In this document: piece by piece, positions 1 through 11,889 of the stretch
How the letters are laid out: each line of letters starts with the position of its first letter
How positions within the stretch are numbered: the first letter of the stretch is position 1
From: Falciphora oryzae
Taxonomy: Eukaryota > Ascomycota > Sordariomycetes > Magnaporthales > Magnaporthaceae
Reading direction: 5' to 3'
Assembly: GCA_000733355.1 (NCBI GenBank)
Contig: JNVV01000013.1
Location: 531,323-595,322, forward strand
DNA: 64,000 bases
Notes under the pieces: generated by a model
The model's input: the letters and a program-made list of their open reading frames with translations, nothing else
Databases searched by the model: none
Told to the model about the DNA's origin: nothing
Translations under genes and position numbers: made by a program

Positions 1-374
1 CGTGTACGGCGGGGTCTGGCGACGTGGGCGTTGTCTCCTGGCCACCAAGAAGGGCGGGTGCGTGGGGAGGATCGGCAAGCGACGGTGCAAGAATTGTGTC
101 TCTTCTGGGATCTATAATTCAACGAGAACGCCACCCGTGCCCAAAGCAGATATATCAGCCCACGTCCCTTGTCTATCCTGTGAAAGATCAAATGATACTC
201 GTCACTGTCTCGCCTGCCCCATGGAGACCTTCTCCTCCTCGCCTTCCACCTCCTCTACCTCGAATATCGGTTGTGACGGAGTTGAACGAGGCGCAACGAT
301 GAGGCCCGGCTCCACGGCAGCAACACCGGGCGAGGGGCTAGCGCTAACCGCCCCGGAGAATTGAGGATACGTAC

Positions 375-1561
375 CGACTTGCTGGTTTTGACCGGAGCCA
401 GACGGAACGGCGGGCATCTGTGGTTATGTCAGTGGGTAAGCACACGTATGCGTGGAAACCGGAGGAGATGGAGGGAAATGTGCCACGGGATGTTGTTGCC
501 GGCGTCGCCACGTACATATGGCATCCTCATCTCGTGCATCTGGTTCATCGTCTTCATCCGGCGATCTTCCTCTTCGACCTTCCATCGCATCTCGATGAAA
601 GGGGCTGCTTCGGCAACCCACTCGCGCAGCGTGGTTGACACGATGCGATATCCGGGAGCATCAACACCCTCATACTTGCACATTCCCGAGTGCGTAGCGT
701 CAATGCCGTAGTAGGTGACACCTGGGAGCTGGGGCCCCGCCGAGTCTGCGTCGACGACGAGAATCTTGTGTCCCTTGATGGGAGTCTTGAAGTTCTCATG
801 GACCATGTGGATCCTGAAGCGCTGATAGATGTCGAGAAAGTGGTTGTTGATGGCCTGGAGTGTCTCGTTGTCTTTCTTGAGTGTGCGAAGGAGAACCGAC
901 TCTGTCTCAAAGATGCCCTTGGGCACAACCGCGTCTGACATGGCTTGCAGGACGGTACCCCAGACCGCCAGGTTGGAGCCAGTGTGCGGCGTGCCGAGGA
1001 ATATGATGCCATATGTCGACACATATATGGATCTCAGAGGCTCCTGGTCCTTACTCTGCAGATCGTTTGAGTAAAGCAGCGCGCGCTTGACCAGGATGCC
1101 GCCGAGACTGTGTGCTACCCATATGATGGGGTTGCGGGTTGTCTCCTCGCTTCTGCGGTAGACGCTGAGTTTGGCGACAAGAGTCTGCGCGTGCACGTGG
1201 ATGAAGTTGTCGCTCGGGCTCCTGAGTGGGAGGCGGCCATGGTGTCTCTGTCAGCAAGGGATGCCTGGTTTAGGGGGCCTAGGGCAAGGAGAGAACAGAA
1301 AAGGCAAGTTGTCGGGATGAGGGCAGTTAGTGTGTCGTACTTGTCCTTGCGATTCGAGTACACGTCCGCGTTATAGCCGTACACCAGGATGTTGGCATGG
1401 CGCCCCTTGAGCGAGGCCGGGAGGAGGTCGGCAGGCCAGTAGACGCCATTGTCCTTGGCCGTCCATGTTCGTTTTGGCTCCCCGTTTAGGCCATGGACGA
1501 GGACAATGTCAACTTTGGCGTCGGGGTGGGTGTAAACGGCGCTGACGTCGTACCGATTTGG
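375..1561 (-). CDS. Lipase-fold (SERAC1/DUF676-like) protein, 5' part; incomplete at both ends
   Basis: The translation carries an alpha/beta-hydrolase start, IVLVHGLNGEPKRTW, then the nucleophile elbow WVAHSLGGILVKRAL and the block FLGTPHTGS. This is the lipase-like domain that heads many fungal NACHT/NB-ARC or TPR/ankyrin proteins and SERAC1. The exons I can join are 1561-1341, 1245-516 and 417-375 (minus strand). The introns are 1246-1340 (donor GTACGA) and 418-515 (donor GTACGT, branch CTGAC, acceptor CACAG), and the phases agree (0, 2, 0). A third intron seems to start at 374. The first coding exon lies upstream of 1561 and I could not place it, so the start codon is unknown. The 3' part lies beyond base 1. 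By analogy the missing part may carry an NTPase or repeat domain, but that is inference. The lipase-like domain itself is clear. Confidence 0.8.
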
Positions 1562-4500
1562 CTGCTTATTGATTGTGCCCTTTTAATTTTGAGGGTCAGC
1601 ATGCAGCTTCGCTCAGTGAGCAAGCGTGTAGATGGGAATTTAGCCGACGAGCTGGAGTTGAGCACAGGCTCCCGCAGCGATATCCCCAGTGCGGGCCGCC
1701 CCGGGGTGGGTTCGAGCCGGGGGGGAATAGGAGAGAAAGAGGAGGATATGTTGTCATGTTGAGGGTATAGCGCATCATCTGGCTGTTCCTGCGCCGCCGT
1801 GTCCCTTGCAGACGGCGCGGCAATAGCGTATTGAAGCCAAAACCGGAAACCGTTGGGTAGGTGGACAGAGATCGATCGCTTTGGTGTAGGACGGGGCGGG
1901 GGAGCACAGGTTGGGCAACAACTCGCGCAAACGCCCTGGACAGCGCGACACAAAGAAGGGAGGTCCCGAGCCAGTCAAGCTTTCACTTACCATACTTTAT
2001 AGGATGACAGCTGTCGGATGCCGGTGCCTGAGTGGGCGCACCGGCTTCCTTTCTGACCTCTAGGTAGCCAAAGGCTTGCAAAGGATATCCAGGGGAACTT
2101 GGAATGCCCTTGTTCTGGGGGATAGAGATGTTGAAATGTTCGATATTCGATGCGAGGGGAAACCGCTGCCCAGCACCGCAGACAAAATCGGAGTCCGCGC
2201 GGGCAAGGAAGGCACTGAGGGGGAATGCGCTGGACGAGGAGCAAGGTACAGAGAAAATGCAGCAATGCAAAATGCCAAAACGAGAGGAGAGAAGAGAGTT
2301 TTATACCGTCCAAACGAGAAGGGAACCCCGGAGCGATGCCATGAGAAAAAGGAAAGAATAGTAATGGAAGAGGAAGAACGAAGAAAAAAGAAGAGAGAAA
2401 CAAAAAAAAAAAGTCGGACGCGTCAAACAGGAAGGCGCCCAGGTGCCTGGTTTCGCTCGGTCAAGCATTCAGAGGCTGCGCCAGGCCAGGGGTATGCGAG
2501 CAAAATGAGCAACGAGCGACGACGTGTCAAAAAGAACCATTGGCCATCGAGAGTTCCGATGCGCCGACGCATCATAGCAAATCCGGCATTATGTACCTAG
2601 CCAGCCCAGCGCCGGGCTGGTTGACGGGTCACATTGGACAGGGCGCCATTCGAGTTTCGAAAGCGGCGGCCCCTTGTGAGGAGGTAATCGCCCGCAACGA
2701 AAGACGGCTGCTGCTTCTGTCACGCGGCGCTCACGCCCGTTCGTTGGGGGAGCAGCTGAGCTTGATGCCGGCCCACCCCTGGCTTCTTGATTTTGCCCCT
2801 CACACACCCTAAACAGGAACTGCCCGGGGGAGACCCACCCCCAGAAGCCGGTGCGCCCACACCCTTCAGGGCGGGAGCCGCTAGCCGCACCACCATCACG
2901 ACGCTTTCCAGTATGGAAGTCGCGCGGCATATGTGGGCGGCGGGCGCAGATGCTGACCACCGACCGGCCCATTAATACTTGACGGGTGTCTCGGGATAGA
3001 GCAAGCAGCTAAACGACCCAGGTCAAGCGACGGGCGGCAGTGGGGCGTGCAACTTGCTTTCGACCTTGTGGGGATGGCAGCCGGTCGACTTTGAACCTCA
3101 GTGTTGCTTTTTTTTTTTTTTTTCGCAGAGCCAGCCAGCGTAAGAGAGGGAACCTAAACGAGACAAAGGCAGTGCAACCCCAACAAGTATTGCAAAAGCC
3201 AGCCTGCATGCAATAATTACCTACCTACCAGTACCTATTCGTGGAATGGCAGCCTGCCTGCATGCCATGCCACATACACCCCCCTTATCCCCGTTCCCCT
3301 GAAGGCCGCGTCGGCGGGGACCATCCCCGGGCGCGGCAACTGACTGGGTGCAATTCGTCCTCGTCTTTCCAGGAAACCGGTAGCACGGGGCTCTGCGCCT
3401 GCGCCCGCCTGGAGGCTGCCTCCTGAGCTGTGGGTTTTGTGGCTTGTGGAGCCTGAGCTAGCCTCAAACGGTCGGGTGCTGTTGCTAGCTGCGCAGCTTT
3501 TGAGCGGGCGCAATATGTCGCTGCGTATTGACATTTTGTTAAATATCAGACCATCACAGACTGACTGTCTCTGGGGGATTTATAGTGCCCCTGCTAAGAC
3601 CTTCAGCACTTAAAAAAAAATCATGTCAAGTGCTGTGTGGACGAGACGGGCGGTTACAAAGCACCAGCTCACAAGGAGACGGTCACAGGCGGCAAATGTC
3701 TCGGAAAGTCGCCCTCCTTGACGTAACCTGAAAACATAGTATAGAAAGTCACGGGGAAGCCCCAGTGCCTAACTGCATCCCGCGCTCGACGGGTTTGTCT
3801 GCAAAGCCTGGGATTGGATCTATGCGCCCTTAACGCATGGATGGCCGCCTCTGCCAAGGTCGGTTGTAGGTCGGTTGTGGCTCGGAAAGGTGGCCAACGC
3901 TCGTCAGGTACCTTGCGTGAGAACCAAGGAACGAAAGCTGCCCACCTAGCTTGACGAGGCTTCATTTTCCAGTGGGGCGCCCGGAAAATTTAGCTGCTCA
4001 CGCGGCGGTGGGTTTGACTTGTCTGTTTTTTTCTCTTTCTTTTCCCTTCTGTGAAAATGTCCGAGCCCTTCTTTACCCACCGCTCCACGCCCTGTCCTTC
4101 TCACTATCTACCGAGATGTCTCCGATCACATCTATGCCTCGTCTGGACTTCACACCCTTCTCGGGCTGCATCGCCGGGTACCTGCGTGACACAGGGAGAA
4201 AACACAGAAAACACGAGGCTTTGACATCCGCATCCTATCATGCTCCTGAAACAAGGCCTTGGAGAGGTACAAGGCCGATCCTTGCCCTCTTGTAGGCCAC
4301 CTGGTGACTGCGTGAACACGAGGTCCCGAGGCTGGGGCAATGGGCGGGATACGCGAGGCGAGGACCAAGGTTGAGTGATTGCACGACGTGCCCGATGATT
4401 TAGTAGGCGAAACCCATTCTCAGACAAGTCCATAGTACGAGGTGGGCGGCATAATCGTGAACCATGACAACTGACTTGTAAACTTTCTTCTTTCCCTCTC

Positions 4501-5279
4501 CGGTGGCGTTCACATTTTCCCTCCCTCGCCCAGGAGGGAGAAGAGGAATATGGTGACGCAAGCAAGTCGGCGACGCTCACCGAGTGTCGTCGAGAGGACA
4601 AGGCCGTTTGAGTCACTTAGAACCACGGCCCCACCGGGACTGTCTTGAAATAGTATCGGTATTGAAAACGAGGTGAGGCTTGAGAGTTGAAACAACCTAT
4701 TGGCGCATTCGGTCGGTGGTGGAAGCAGAAAAGACACGCCATGGGGGAGGCAAGAAAACAAAGAGGAAAAAAAAAAAAGAAAAAAAAAAAAAAGGGCCAA
4801 GTTGCCACTTGCGATGTTCAGCCACGCGTTTCCTGGCGCCTGCTCGGCTCGAGGAGCAAGACATGGCTGTAGGCAGTCTCAGCCTCAGGTCGTCCGGGGT
4901 CATGCAGGAAGGCTCCCGCCGTCCAATTGGCGAATCAAGACCGCAGTCCGGGGGTCCGGGAACTGTGGTTGCGACCAGAGGGTTAGCTCCCTAGCCGCAA
5001 CCAACCCCGGGAGGGCGGAGCGTGAGCCAAAATATCGGTAGGCCAGAAGACGTCGGTCTTCCGAACATGTGCTGTTTTGGCTCATAGAGTGGCGCTCTGA
5101 GCCACGTAGTAGTCGCTCGGGGGGTGAGGAAGAACTGCCATGTTGTTGTGCGTGTTAAAAGGCCTCGTACTCTGTTTAGGCAGACAAGTATCCAGGTAGG
5201 TCAGGCGTAGATAGACAGGCGCGTACTCGGTCGATACGGACGTAACGTGCTGGGCCGTAGTCCAAGGCCCCCTTCCGAC
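1562..5279. other. Long non-coding stretch
   Basis: No open frame here resembles a known protein. The stretch must hold the unplaced first exon(s) of the lipase-fold gene; a good donor (GTAAGT) lies on the minus strand near 1991. It also contains a 14-base T tract near 3110, purine-rich runs near 2340-2410 and 4745-4795, and the 3' flank of the FHA gene. Frames of 60 to 170 codons here have biased, low-complexity translations and are probably chance. Confidence 0.5.
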
Positions 5280-6377
5280 TCATTCCTTGGGCGCCAGCAT
5301 GACGACGTACTCTCGCGAGCTGAGCCCGAGCTTGACCACGTCCTTGTGCCGCAGCTCCAGGTAACGGCTGGCGGGGACGCGGTCGCCGTTGAGCACGGTC
5401 CCGTTGGCGCTCTCGAGGTCGATGAGGTAGGGCTTGACGCCGCCGACCCTGTCGCCGAACTCGTTGCGCTTCTCGACGTGCCGGAACTGCACGACGGCGT
5501 GCTGCTTGCTGATGCTCGGGTGCTCGGCCAGCAGGTCCGTTACGGCCGCGTCCCGCCCCACGAGCCAGCACGAGCGCGACGACAGTGGCACCGTGTCGGC
5601 CAGGTCGCCGTCACCCTTGAAGATGAAAAGCCGCCAGTCGTCGCGCGGAGGGGGCTTGCGCGCCTCGGGCGGCTCGTGGTACTTGAGCGTGATGATCGTC
5701 CCGTCCGCCTGCCGCACCGAATTGGACGCCGCCGCGAGAACGCCCGACACGCCATAGTTTGGCTGCTCCTTAGGCACCGGTGGGGCTTCTCCATTGGCAA
5801 TCGCATCCATCACCGCGAACGAGTCCGCCTGCGACGGTAGAGGTCCGCTACGACGCACCGGAGAGCGAGGCGTCTCGTCCTTATTCCGGCCGTCCTCTAT
5901 TGCGCGCACATCCGTGTCCTCCTCCTTCCTGTGTCTCCTCCTCTCCCGGTCGTCGCGCGACCGTCTCCTCTCGCGCTCTCTCCTGCTGCGGTCTTCGTCG
6001 TCTTGGCTGCCGTCACCATTCAATCGTCCATCCCGGCCGCGGCGCGACGACCTGCCATCGCGGTCCGAGTCTCTATCCCGCCGCCGGCCGCGATCGTCGC
6101 GGTCTTTGCGGCCGTCGTCTCGGTCTCGATCCCGATCTCTCCTGTCTCGCGAGCGGCCGCTTCTCCGGTGATCTCTATCTGCAGGACTTCGCGAGCGCCT
6201 GTGTCGCCGCCTGCTGCGGTCTCTCGACCTGTCGCGCCTCTCGGTGGCCCCGCTGGCGCCGTCGGCATCGCCGTCGTCTTCGCGCCGCGTCCTGTGTCTC
6301 CGGTTGTCGCGGTCGTCGCGGCCGTCGCGCCTCTGCCGCCGGGAGCGATGCCCATTATCAGAATCGTCCGAGGCCAT
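5280..6377 (-). CDS. FHA-domain RNA splicing factor, Pml1/SNIP1-like
   Basis: A single 365-residue exon. Residues 1 to about 175 are an arginine/aspartate/serine-rich RS-like tail with many RDR, RSR and DRD repeats. Residues about 250-360 form an FHA domain, with the signatures WLVGRD, HPSISKQHAVVQFR and DLESANGTVLNGDRV, the phosphothreonine-binding loops. An RS-rich N-terminus ahead of a C-terminal FHA domain is the layout of human SNIP1 and yeast Pml1. Pml1 is a subunit of the RES complex, which helps spliceosome activation and nuclear retention of unspliced mRNA. The Met at 6377 begins a sensible acidic/basic N-terminus, with no in-frame support upstream. The gene lies 684 bases downstream of GGA on the same strand and has its own promoter space. 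The assignment rests on architecture and FHA motifs, and other nuclear FHA proteins are less likely. Confidence 0.85.
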   Translation of the reverse strand: MASDDSDNGHRSRRQRRDGRDDRDNRRHRTRREDDGDADGASGATERRDRSRDRSRRRHRRSRSPADRDHRRSGRSRDRRDRDRDRDDGRKDRDDRGRRRDRDSDRDGRSSRRGRDGRLNGDGSQDDEDRSRRERERRRSRDDRERRRHRKEEDTDVRAIEDGRNKDETPRSPVRRSGPLPSQADSFAVMDAIANGEAPPVPKEQPNYGVSGVLAAASNSVRQADGTIITLKYHEPPEARKPPPRDDWRLFIFKGDGDLADTVPLSSRSCWLVGRDAAVTDLLAEHPSISKQHAVVQFRHVEKRNEFGDRVGGVKPYLIDLESANGTVLNGDRVPASRYLELRHKDVVKLGLSSREYVVMLAPKE

Positions 6378-7061
6378 GACGTAGGTATGGGGAGACTGGC
6401 TATTGTTTGCACATGTATGGGGTATTAGGCGTCAGGGAAAGTGCAGGTTCTGCCCAACCCAACGGAGATGGAATTGGGTTCCAATGTGCGCCTCTGACCA
6501 AAATTTAGATGCCGGGTCTGGTGACGTGACACACGCCTGCATCAATGTGTTGAGTGCAGTATTTCCAGCGCACTGCTAGGCCCACACGAACCCACAGCGC
6601 CTCCTTGGCCCCAGCTACGGCGAGAATAACAGGACCCTGGAACATGAAGTTGGAGGCACTGCTCGCAGGTTTACATCGAAACCACCGATCCATTCATGCT
6701 TGACTGTTCTTTCCAGGCCGCTAGTCTAACAACATAACTTTTAGACAATCCCTGAAAACAGCTGTGACAGATCGAAGCTAGCCCGGCTTCCTGTCAGGTC
6801 TCTAAAAAGAATGAAGTCAAAAACACAAATACAGTAATAGATTGGACCGCTGGGTCTCCGGATGTCAGCAACCGGGTACGCCTGAGAAAGGCTGTGATGG
6901 TTGGTAACCTCAAAGTAAGAATAATATATACCAGATGATGGGAGTGAGTGGGAGCGAGAAAGCATCGCCTGCGGGGCTTCTTCCAACTCTCGCCGTAGGC
7001 ACGCACAGCGCAGACATACTGCACCCTGATCGACAACAGCCTGGATCTGACAGACTCATTA
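6378..7061. other. Spacer between GGA and the FHA gene
   Basis: No supported coding frame. It should contain the GGA 3' end and the FHA gene promoter. Confidence 0.5.
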
Positions 7062-9325
7062 TCATGCGATCTTGATCTCGGCCACCTCGCCCGTCTCGTT
7101 CTTCATCTCACCCGCGAGCCTGTATGCCACCCTCCACCTCAATTTGAACGACTCCACCTTTTTGCTCCTGTCACCCGCATGCCAGACGTCGAGCACCTGC
7201 GTAACGCCGCGGCTCTGCTTGGCAGCTAGGTCCCGGCCGGTTTGCGGCTGTAATTGCGATTCGTACCCCTGGGCAAGAAAACAAAAATGTCAGCAAGCTT
7301 GACCACCTACAAAGAACGAGGATGCCGATGTCAGGGGAGGTTGATGGACATACCTTCGGCACTGCGGACTGGAAGTGCAGCTCCCCAATAGGAGCTGGCG
7401 CATTGTTCGAAAAGGCGAAATGTAACCTTATAGAGCTAGACCCAGGCGTCGTTCTTTTAGCGATGAGCTCGACCTTGAGCGTCGAGTCGATCATGACCAG
7501 CTTTTGCTCCTCCGGCAGCGTTTCCGGCGGGAGAGCCGACGAGAAGGCCCATTCATCATCATCGTTTGCTGCTGCCGCTGCGGGCGCCGGCGGTGCGGGC
7601 GGCTGGTAGGCCGATCCAACGGCCGGGGTTGGCGTTGTCGGCTTGGACGTTGACGAGAAGGCGCTGGGCGAGGGCGATGCGAGCGCCGCAAACGGATCCG
7701 TAGTGGGCTTTGGGGGTGGTGCGAAAAGAGATGACTGATAGTTCGGGGGCTGGGGCTGAGGGGTGGCCGACTGAGAAGACGGAGGAGGGGCCGACGCAAA
7801 CGCGGCGAATGGTGAGGCAGACGGGGGCGGCGGGGACACAGTCGCCGGTACGGGCCTCTTTGCGCTGCTGTCTTGGGTCATGGAAGACAGCAGAGCCGGC
7901 CCAGGGACATCTGAGTTTGGTCATGTTAGCTTTGGACCCGGCTTAAAAAGGGATGCGCGTATGAGTGAAAGGGAGGGGCAACCATGTAACGTACTGGTGT
8001 TGGCACCAAATCCCAACTGGATGCCGCCGGCCTGACCGAAGCTCTCGCTCTCCCCAATGGAGAGCCCCAAAAGGTCATTCTCAATGCCGGCCGGCTGGGC
8101 CGGGGCTTGTTGGGATGAGCCCGCCCCGTTGGCTACGGAGCCACCACCGCTGTCACCGTCCAGGTCGATAAGTGACAGCTCGACTTTGGCGCTGCCACCC
8201 GGGGCAGGTCCATGCTGGCCGCTCGCGATGCTGGTAGCGCCGGCGTAGTCACCTTTTTTGAGCAGCTTGTAGCGCTCGACAGTCCGGTGTATGCTGTCAT
8301 TGATCTCGAGCAGCCTGGCGACGGCCTCGTGGTCGTCCGACTCTTCCTCGCACATCTTCTGGATCTTGGGCTGAGCGCTGGACAGGGCCGAGGCCAGCTC
8401 CTCAAAGACATCGCCATCCTGCATCTTATCGCCCGGCTTGAAGGCCTCGAGCCGCTCCTCGAGTAACCGCGCCTTTGCCTGGATCTTGGCCACGTCCTCG
8501 GCCGCTTTGGCGCGGTAGTCGACCTTGGATCGCGTGTCGTAGCCAGCCATAATCTTCATAAGACGGTTGGCTTCCTGTAGGTCTTCAGGGGTGCCGCGGC
8601 GGATGAGCTCCTGGAGCTTTGCGGACTGCGCCTCGCGCTCCTCCTCTTCCATCTCCTCGGCAGATTTGAGGTTCTACCCATATGTGTGCGCAGGCGCACG
8701 AGTGGTCAGCAAGACTGAGAATGGAGCGTGAACGACTGGCAGGCATGTTTGGCGGAGGGATCTGCATCGCAAAACTCACATCGCTCGGGTTTAGCACAGC
8801 TGCATCGTCTCTCCTAACTTCGGGGAAGCTATAGCCCTTGTAGCTCAGGAGGCGGTGCATGTCCCGGATGAAGCCGAGGTCCTCCTTGTACCTGCTGGTC
8901 TCGCATATGGTGCTCCTCCACTCCTCGATGGCCTCGAGGATTTTAGCCTGGACGCGCGAGGGACGGATGGGCGGCCGCTCGGGGAAGCGGCGAACGAGCT
9001 CGTTGAGGAACTCCTTGGTGCTGATCTGCAGGTGGAAGGGGTAGCCGCAGTTCTTGACGCAGATGTCGAGCAGTGCGAGGGCCAGCAGGGCCACGTTAGG
9101 GTTCCGGTGGTTGATGTAGTTGACAATGGTGGTGGCCGCCTCGCGCGGGGCGGTGCCCTTCTTGGAGTTGATCAGGTCGGCGATCTCGAGGTTCACCGAC
9201 AGGTTAGGCTCGTAGTTCTCGGGACTGCAGGCGGCCTGGATGAAGCGTTGCAGCTGCGACGGCGCCGAGCCGCCCGCGTCGGCCCACCGGTCCCTGGCCG
9301 CATACCGCGCCGCTGCCGCCTCCAT
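7062..9325 (-). CDS. GGA-type clathrin adaptor (Golgi-localised, ARF-binding)
   Basis: Four exons on the minus strand, 9325-8780, 8673-7995, 7910-7354 and 7268-7062, give 662 residues with consistent phases. Donors are GTGAGT, GTACGT and GTATGT; the second intron has the branch site GCTAAC. Exon 1 is a VHS domain (CSPENYEPNLSVNLEIADLI, then NPNVALLALALLDICVKNCG). Exon 2 is a GAT domain, the ARF- and ubiquitin-binding helical bundle (LQELIRRGTPEDLQEANRLM). A Pro/Ser/Ala-rich hinge with DPFAAL-type motifs follows. Exons 3-4 hold the gamma-adaptin ear (VELIAKRTTPGSSSIRLHFAF, FQSAVPK, ending AEIKIA). GGA proteins sort cargo from the trans-Golgi network to endosomes. The order VHS-GAT-hinge-GAE identifies the family securely. 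The start at 9325 gives a normal-length region ahead of VHS. Confidence 0.93.
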
Positions 9326-10383
9326 TGCGGTGGTGCGTCTTTGCTCGCACGGCTCAAGCTGTTGCGTTGCGTTGCGTTGCGTTGGCGTCGCTGTGCGGGA
9401 GCGGTCCGGTACGCGCAAGGTGCCCTGCGCGAGGGATCTGGATGGATGGGCTATATTGGTAGATCGGCAGGCACGGCAGCAGAGAGCCTGGGGGCGATAG
9501 GTGGCCGGCTTGGTGTGCTCCAGAGTGCGTGTCGCTCCTCGGTTGCGTCTCCTCTTCCGCCTGGTCCGCCCAGGCGCTACGTCGTCGGTCTGGGTTTTGG
9601 CGGGGTGGGGTATCGTGGTACGCAAGGGCCCGGTGCTTTCGTTGCTTTGAACGCTCACAGAGGATCCACGTGTGTGCAGCCAGAGGGCCAGATAATAAAT
9701 AAACCAAAAAAAAAAAAAAAAAAGACAAACGAACAAAATGGGGTATGATGTGTTGCGTTGCGTTTACGCCCAAAAACCAAAAGGGAAAAAAAGAAGCATA
9801 AAAACAAACCAAAAGCCAAGAGACGCCCGCTTCTTTCGAAAAAGATAAACAAATAAAAGCAAAAAAAAAAAAAAAAAATGACAACCGAAGGCGGGCGACG
9901 GCAACCTCGCCCTCGACTCCTACTGCAGGGGCGCACAACCCATTGGGGAGATGATGAAATCGGGCGGGTTTCTAGGCACCGAGGCGCAGCCGATTTGCAC
10001 GCTGTTCGGATTCTGCGACGTTTCTAGCATCCCACTTTGACTGCTCAAGTGCCGCAAAGCTCCAATTCTTTCTAGGACACATGCCAACAACCAATGGAAC
10101 CCAAGGTGCACCTATCAGCTCAGCTGTTAGCTTACGAGAGCAGAGCAATGGGGAGCTGGAGACAGACAGTGTCTTGAGTTTGCTTTCACGGCTAATTAGT
10201 ACTGTGTCGCTGCAAAGTGTGTCACTGCTCTTCGTCGCCATTGAACCCTTCTCTGGTGCCCCACCACCATCCGGATTTGACATCGCGAATTTCACCAACC
10301 CCAACTAGGAGCTCCCGCCGTCGAGACCTCAGCCTTTGGGTCCTTTTGAATCCTGTCTTTGGTATAGTTGACACACACCAGCC
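9326..10383. promoter_or_regulatory. Divergent promoter region between GGA and TSR3
   Basis: The two genes point away from each other. The stretch contains five GTTGC pentamers in a row just upstream of the GGA start (9361-9385), A tracts at about 9706-9723 and 9860-9878, and a pyrimidine-rich stretch before the TSR3 start. No third gene is supported. Confidence 0.55.
9361..9385. repeat. (GTTGC)5 pentanucleotide repeat in GGA 5' leader
   Basis: Five exact GTTGC units lie 36 bases upstream of the GGA start codon and are probably transcribed as GCAAC repeats. A related pair of units recurs near 9751-9765. Confidence 0.8.
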
Positions 10384-11649
10384 ATGGTCAGGCATAAAAA
10401 AGACCACAACAACAAGGGCAAGCGCCTTCACCACGGCCCGCCGAGGTCGGCCCGCCCGCCCCCTCGGCACCAAGACGGCGGCAGGGAGGGCTCAGGCGAC
10501 GAGGGCTCCGGCAGCGACGGCAACGCCTCCTCGGCCCGCCGCGGCAAGGGGCAGCAGCCGTCCTTCAAGGCCGCGTGCTGGGACCTGGGCCACTGCGACC
10601 CCAAGCGGTGCTCGGGCAAGAAACTGATGAAGCTGGGCATGATGCGTCCCCTGTCCGTCGGCCAGCGCCACCCGGGCGTCATCATCACGCCCAACGGCAA
10701 GACAGTCGTGTCGCCCGCCGACCGCGAGGCCCTCGAGCTGCACGGCGCCGCCGTCGTCGAGTGCTCGTGGGCCCGCACAAAGGAGGTCCAGTGGTCGCGC
10801 GTCGGCGGCCGCTGCGAGCGCCTGCTCCCCTACCTCGTCGCCGCCAACACGGTCAACTATGGCAAGCCCTGGCGCCTCAACTGCGTCGAGGCCCTGGCCG
10901 CCGCCTTTGCCATCTGCGGCCGCCACGAGTGGGCCATCGAGGTCCTGGCGCCCTTCTCCTACGGCGAGGCCTTCCTTGAGATCAACGCAGCCCTGCTCAA
11001 GAGGTACGCGGCCTGCGCGGACGCCAAGGAGGTCAAGAAGGCCGAGGAGGAGTGGATGGAGAGGCTCGAGAGGGAGTACGCCGAGAGCCGTCTGGATGCT
11101 GCCGACGGTGCTGATCTGTGGAAGGGCGGTAACATGAACCGCAGGCCCATCATGGCCTCTGATTCCGACGATGACGAGGATGATGAGGACGAGGACGGCC
11201 AGGGTGATGAGGAAGGAGAGGCGGGAGACGAGGTTGATGGGATATATCTTGGGAAGAAGCCGCCAGCATCTTCCAAGCAGGCAGCAAGAACCGAGGGAGA
11301 CGAAGAGGAAAAGGACCCGTTTGCCATATCCGACGACTCGGACGACGACGACGCGATGGAGGAGATCCGCAGAAAGGTCCTTGCATCGAAACCCTTCGCG
11401 AGCCCAACCGATACGGGCCAGAAGCCTGTTCCGGCCACCATACCCCGGCCGCAGCACCTCGCGCCAGACGATAGTGTCGAGCCGGACTCAGACAACGGCT
11501 CGGACAATGACGAGTTTGACGGTATTATGGCTGCTACCCCCGTCACTGATAGGGTGGGACTTGCTCGGCTCGAAAAGGAGAGGGCTCGTGCCGCCATCAC
11601 AACACGGACTTTTATGTCATCTTCTATGTCGGCGCCGCGAAGGGGATGA
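10384..11649 (+). CDS. TSR3: 18S rRNA aminocarboxypropyltransferase Tsr3
   Basis: An intronless 421-residue frame. After a basic N-terminus (about residues 1-60) comes ACWDLGHCDPKRCSGKKLMK, the short RLI-like N-terminal module. The DUF367/Tsr3 catalytic domain runs to about residue 215 (GVIITPNGK, VVECSWARTKEV, LLPYLVAANTVNYG, LNCVEALAAAFAICG, FLEINAALLKRYA). Tsr3 transfers the 3-amino-3-carboxypropyl group of S-adenosylmethionine to N1-methyl-pseudouridine in the decoding region of 18S rRNA, a late cytoplasmic step of 40S maturation. The C-terminal half is a long Asp/Glu/Ser-rich tail, as in other fungal Tsr3 proteins. It lies tail to tail with the mitochondrial IF-2 gene, 240 bases apart. 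I am confident of the identity. Confidence 0.95.
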   Translation: MVRHKKDHNNKGKRLHHGPPRSARPPPRHQDGGREGSGDEGSGSDGNASSARRGKGQQPSFKAACWDLGHCDPKRCSGKKLMKLGMMRPLSVGQRHPGVIITPNGKTVVSPADREALELHGAAVVECSWARTKEVQWSRVGGRCERLLPYLVAANTVNYGKPWRLNCVEALAAAFAICGRHEWAIEVLAPFSYGEAFLEINAALLKRYAACADAKEVKKAEEEWMERLEREYAESRLDAADGADLWKGGNMNRRPIMASDSDDDEDDEDEDGQGDEEGEAGDEVDGIYLGKKPPASSKQAARTEGDEEEKDPFAISDDSDDDDAMEEIRRKVLASKPFASPTDTGQKPVPATIPRPQHLAPDDSVEPDSDNGSDNDEFDGIMAATPVTDRVGLARLEKERARAAITTRTFMSSSMSAPRRG

Positions 11650-11889
11650 GTTTTGGCCCGCTGGGGGCTGAGTGACAGTCGAGTAGGTTGGATGGCGACC
11701 TTAGATATCCGCAACAAGGATCAATGATTGTCTGATTACCTGGAGGATGTTTCATAGGTCTGCATAATATACACTAGTTCAAAGTGCTCTTGTAAATGCA
11801 CCTAGCGCCGACGGAAGCGCCGCCCCTGTTTTTTATGCTCTAATAGATACACTCGGGGGTTTGTATATCCCTTTTTCCCCACCTCTATC

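Noticed and set aside
2076..2600. 174-codon plus-strand frame
   Set aside because: Lys/Arg/Glu low-complexity translation over a purine-rich tract, no domain, and it overlaps the probable leader of the lipase-fold gene on the other strand.
8855..9748. 297-codon plus-strand frame
   Set aside because: Antisense to the GGA VHS exon and its leader; no domain.
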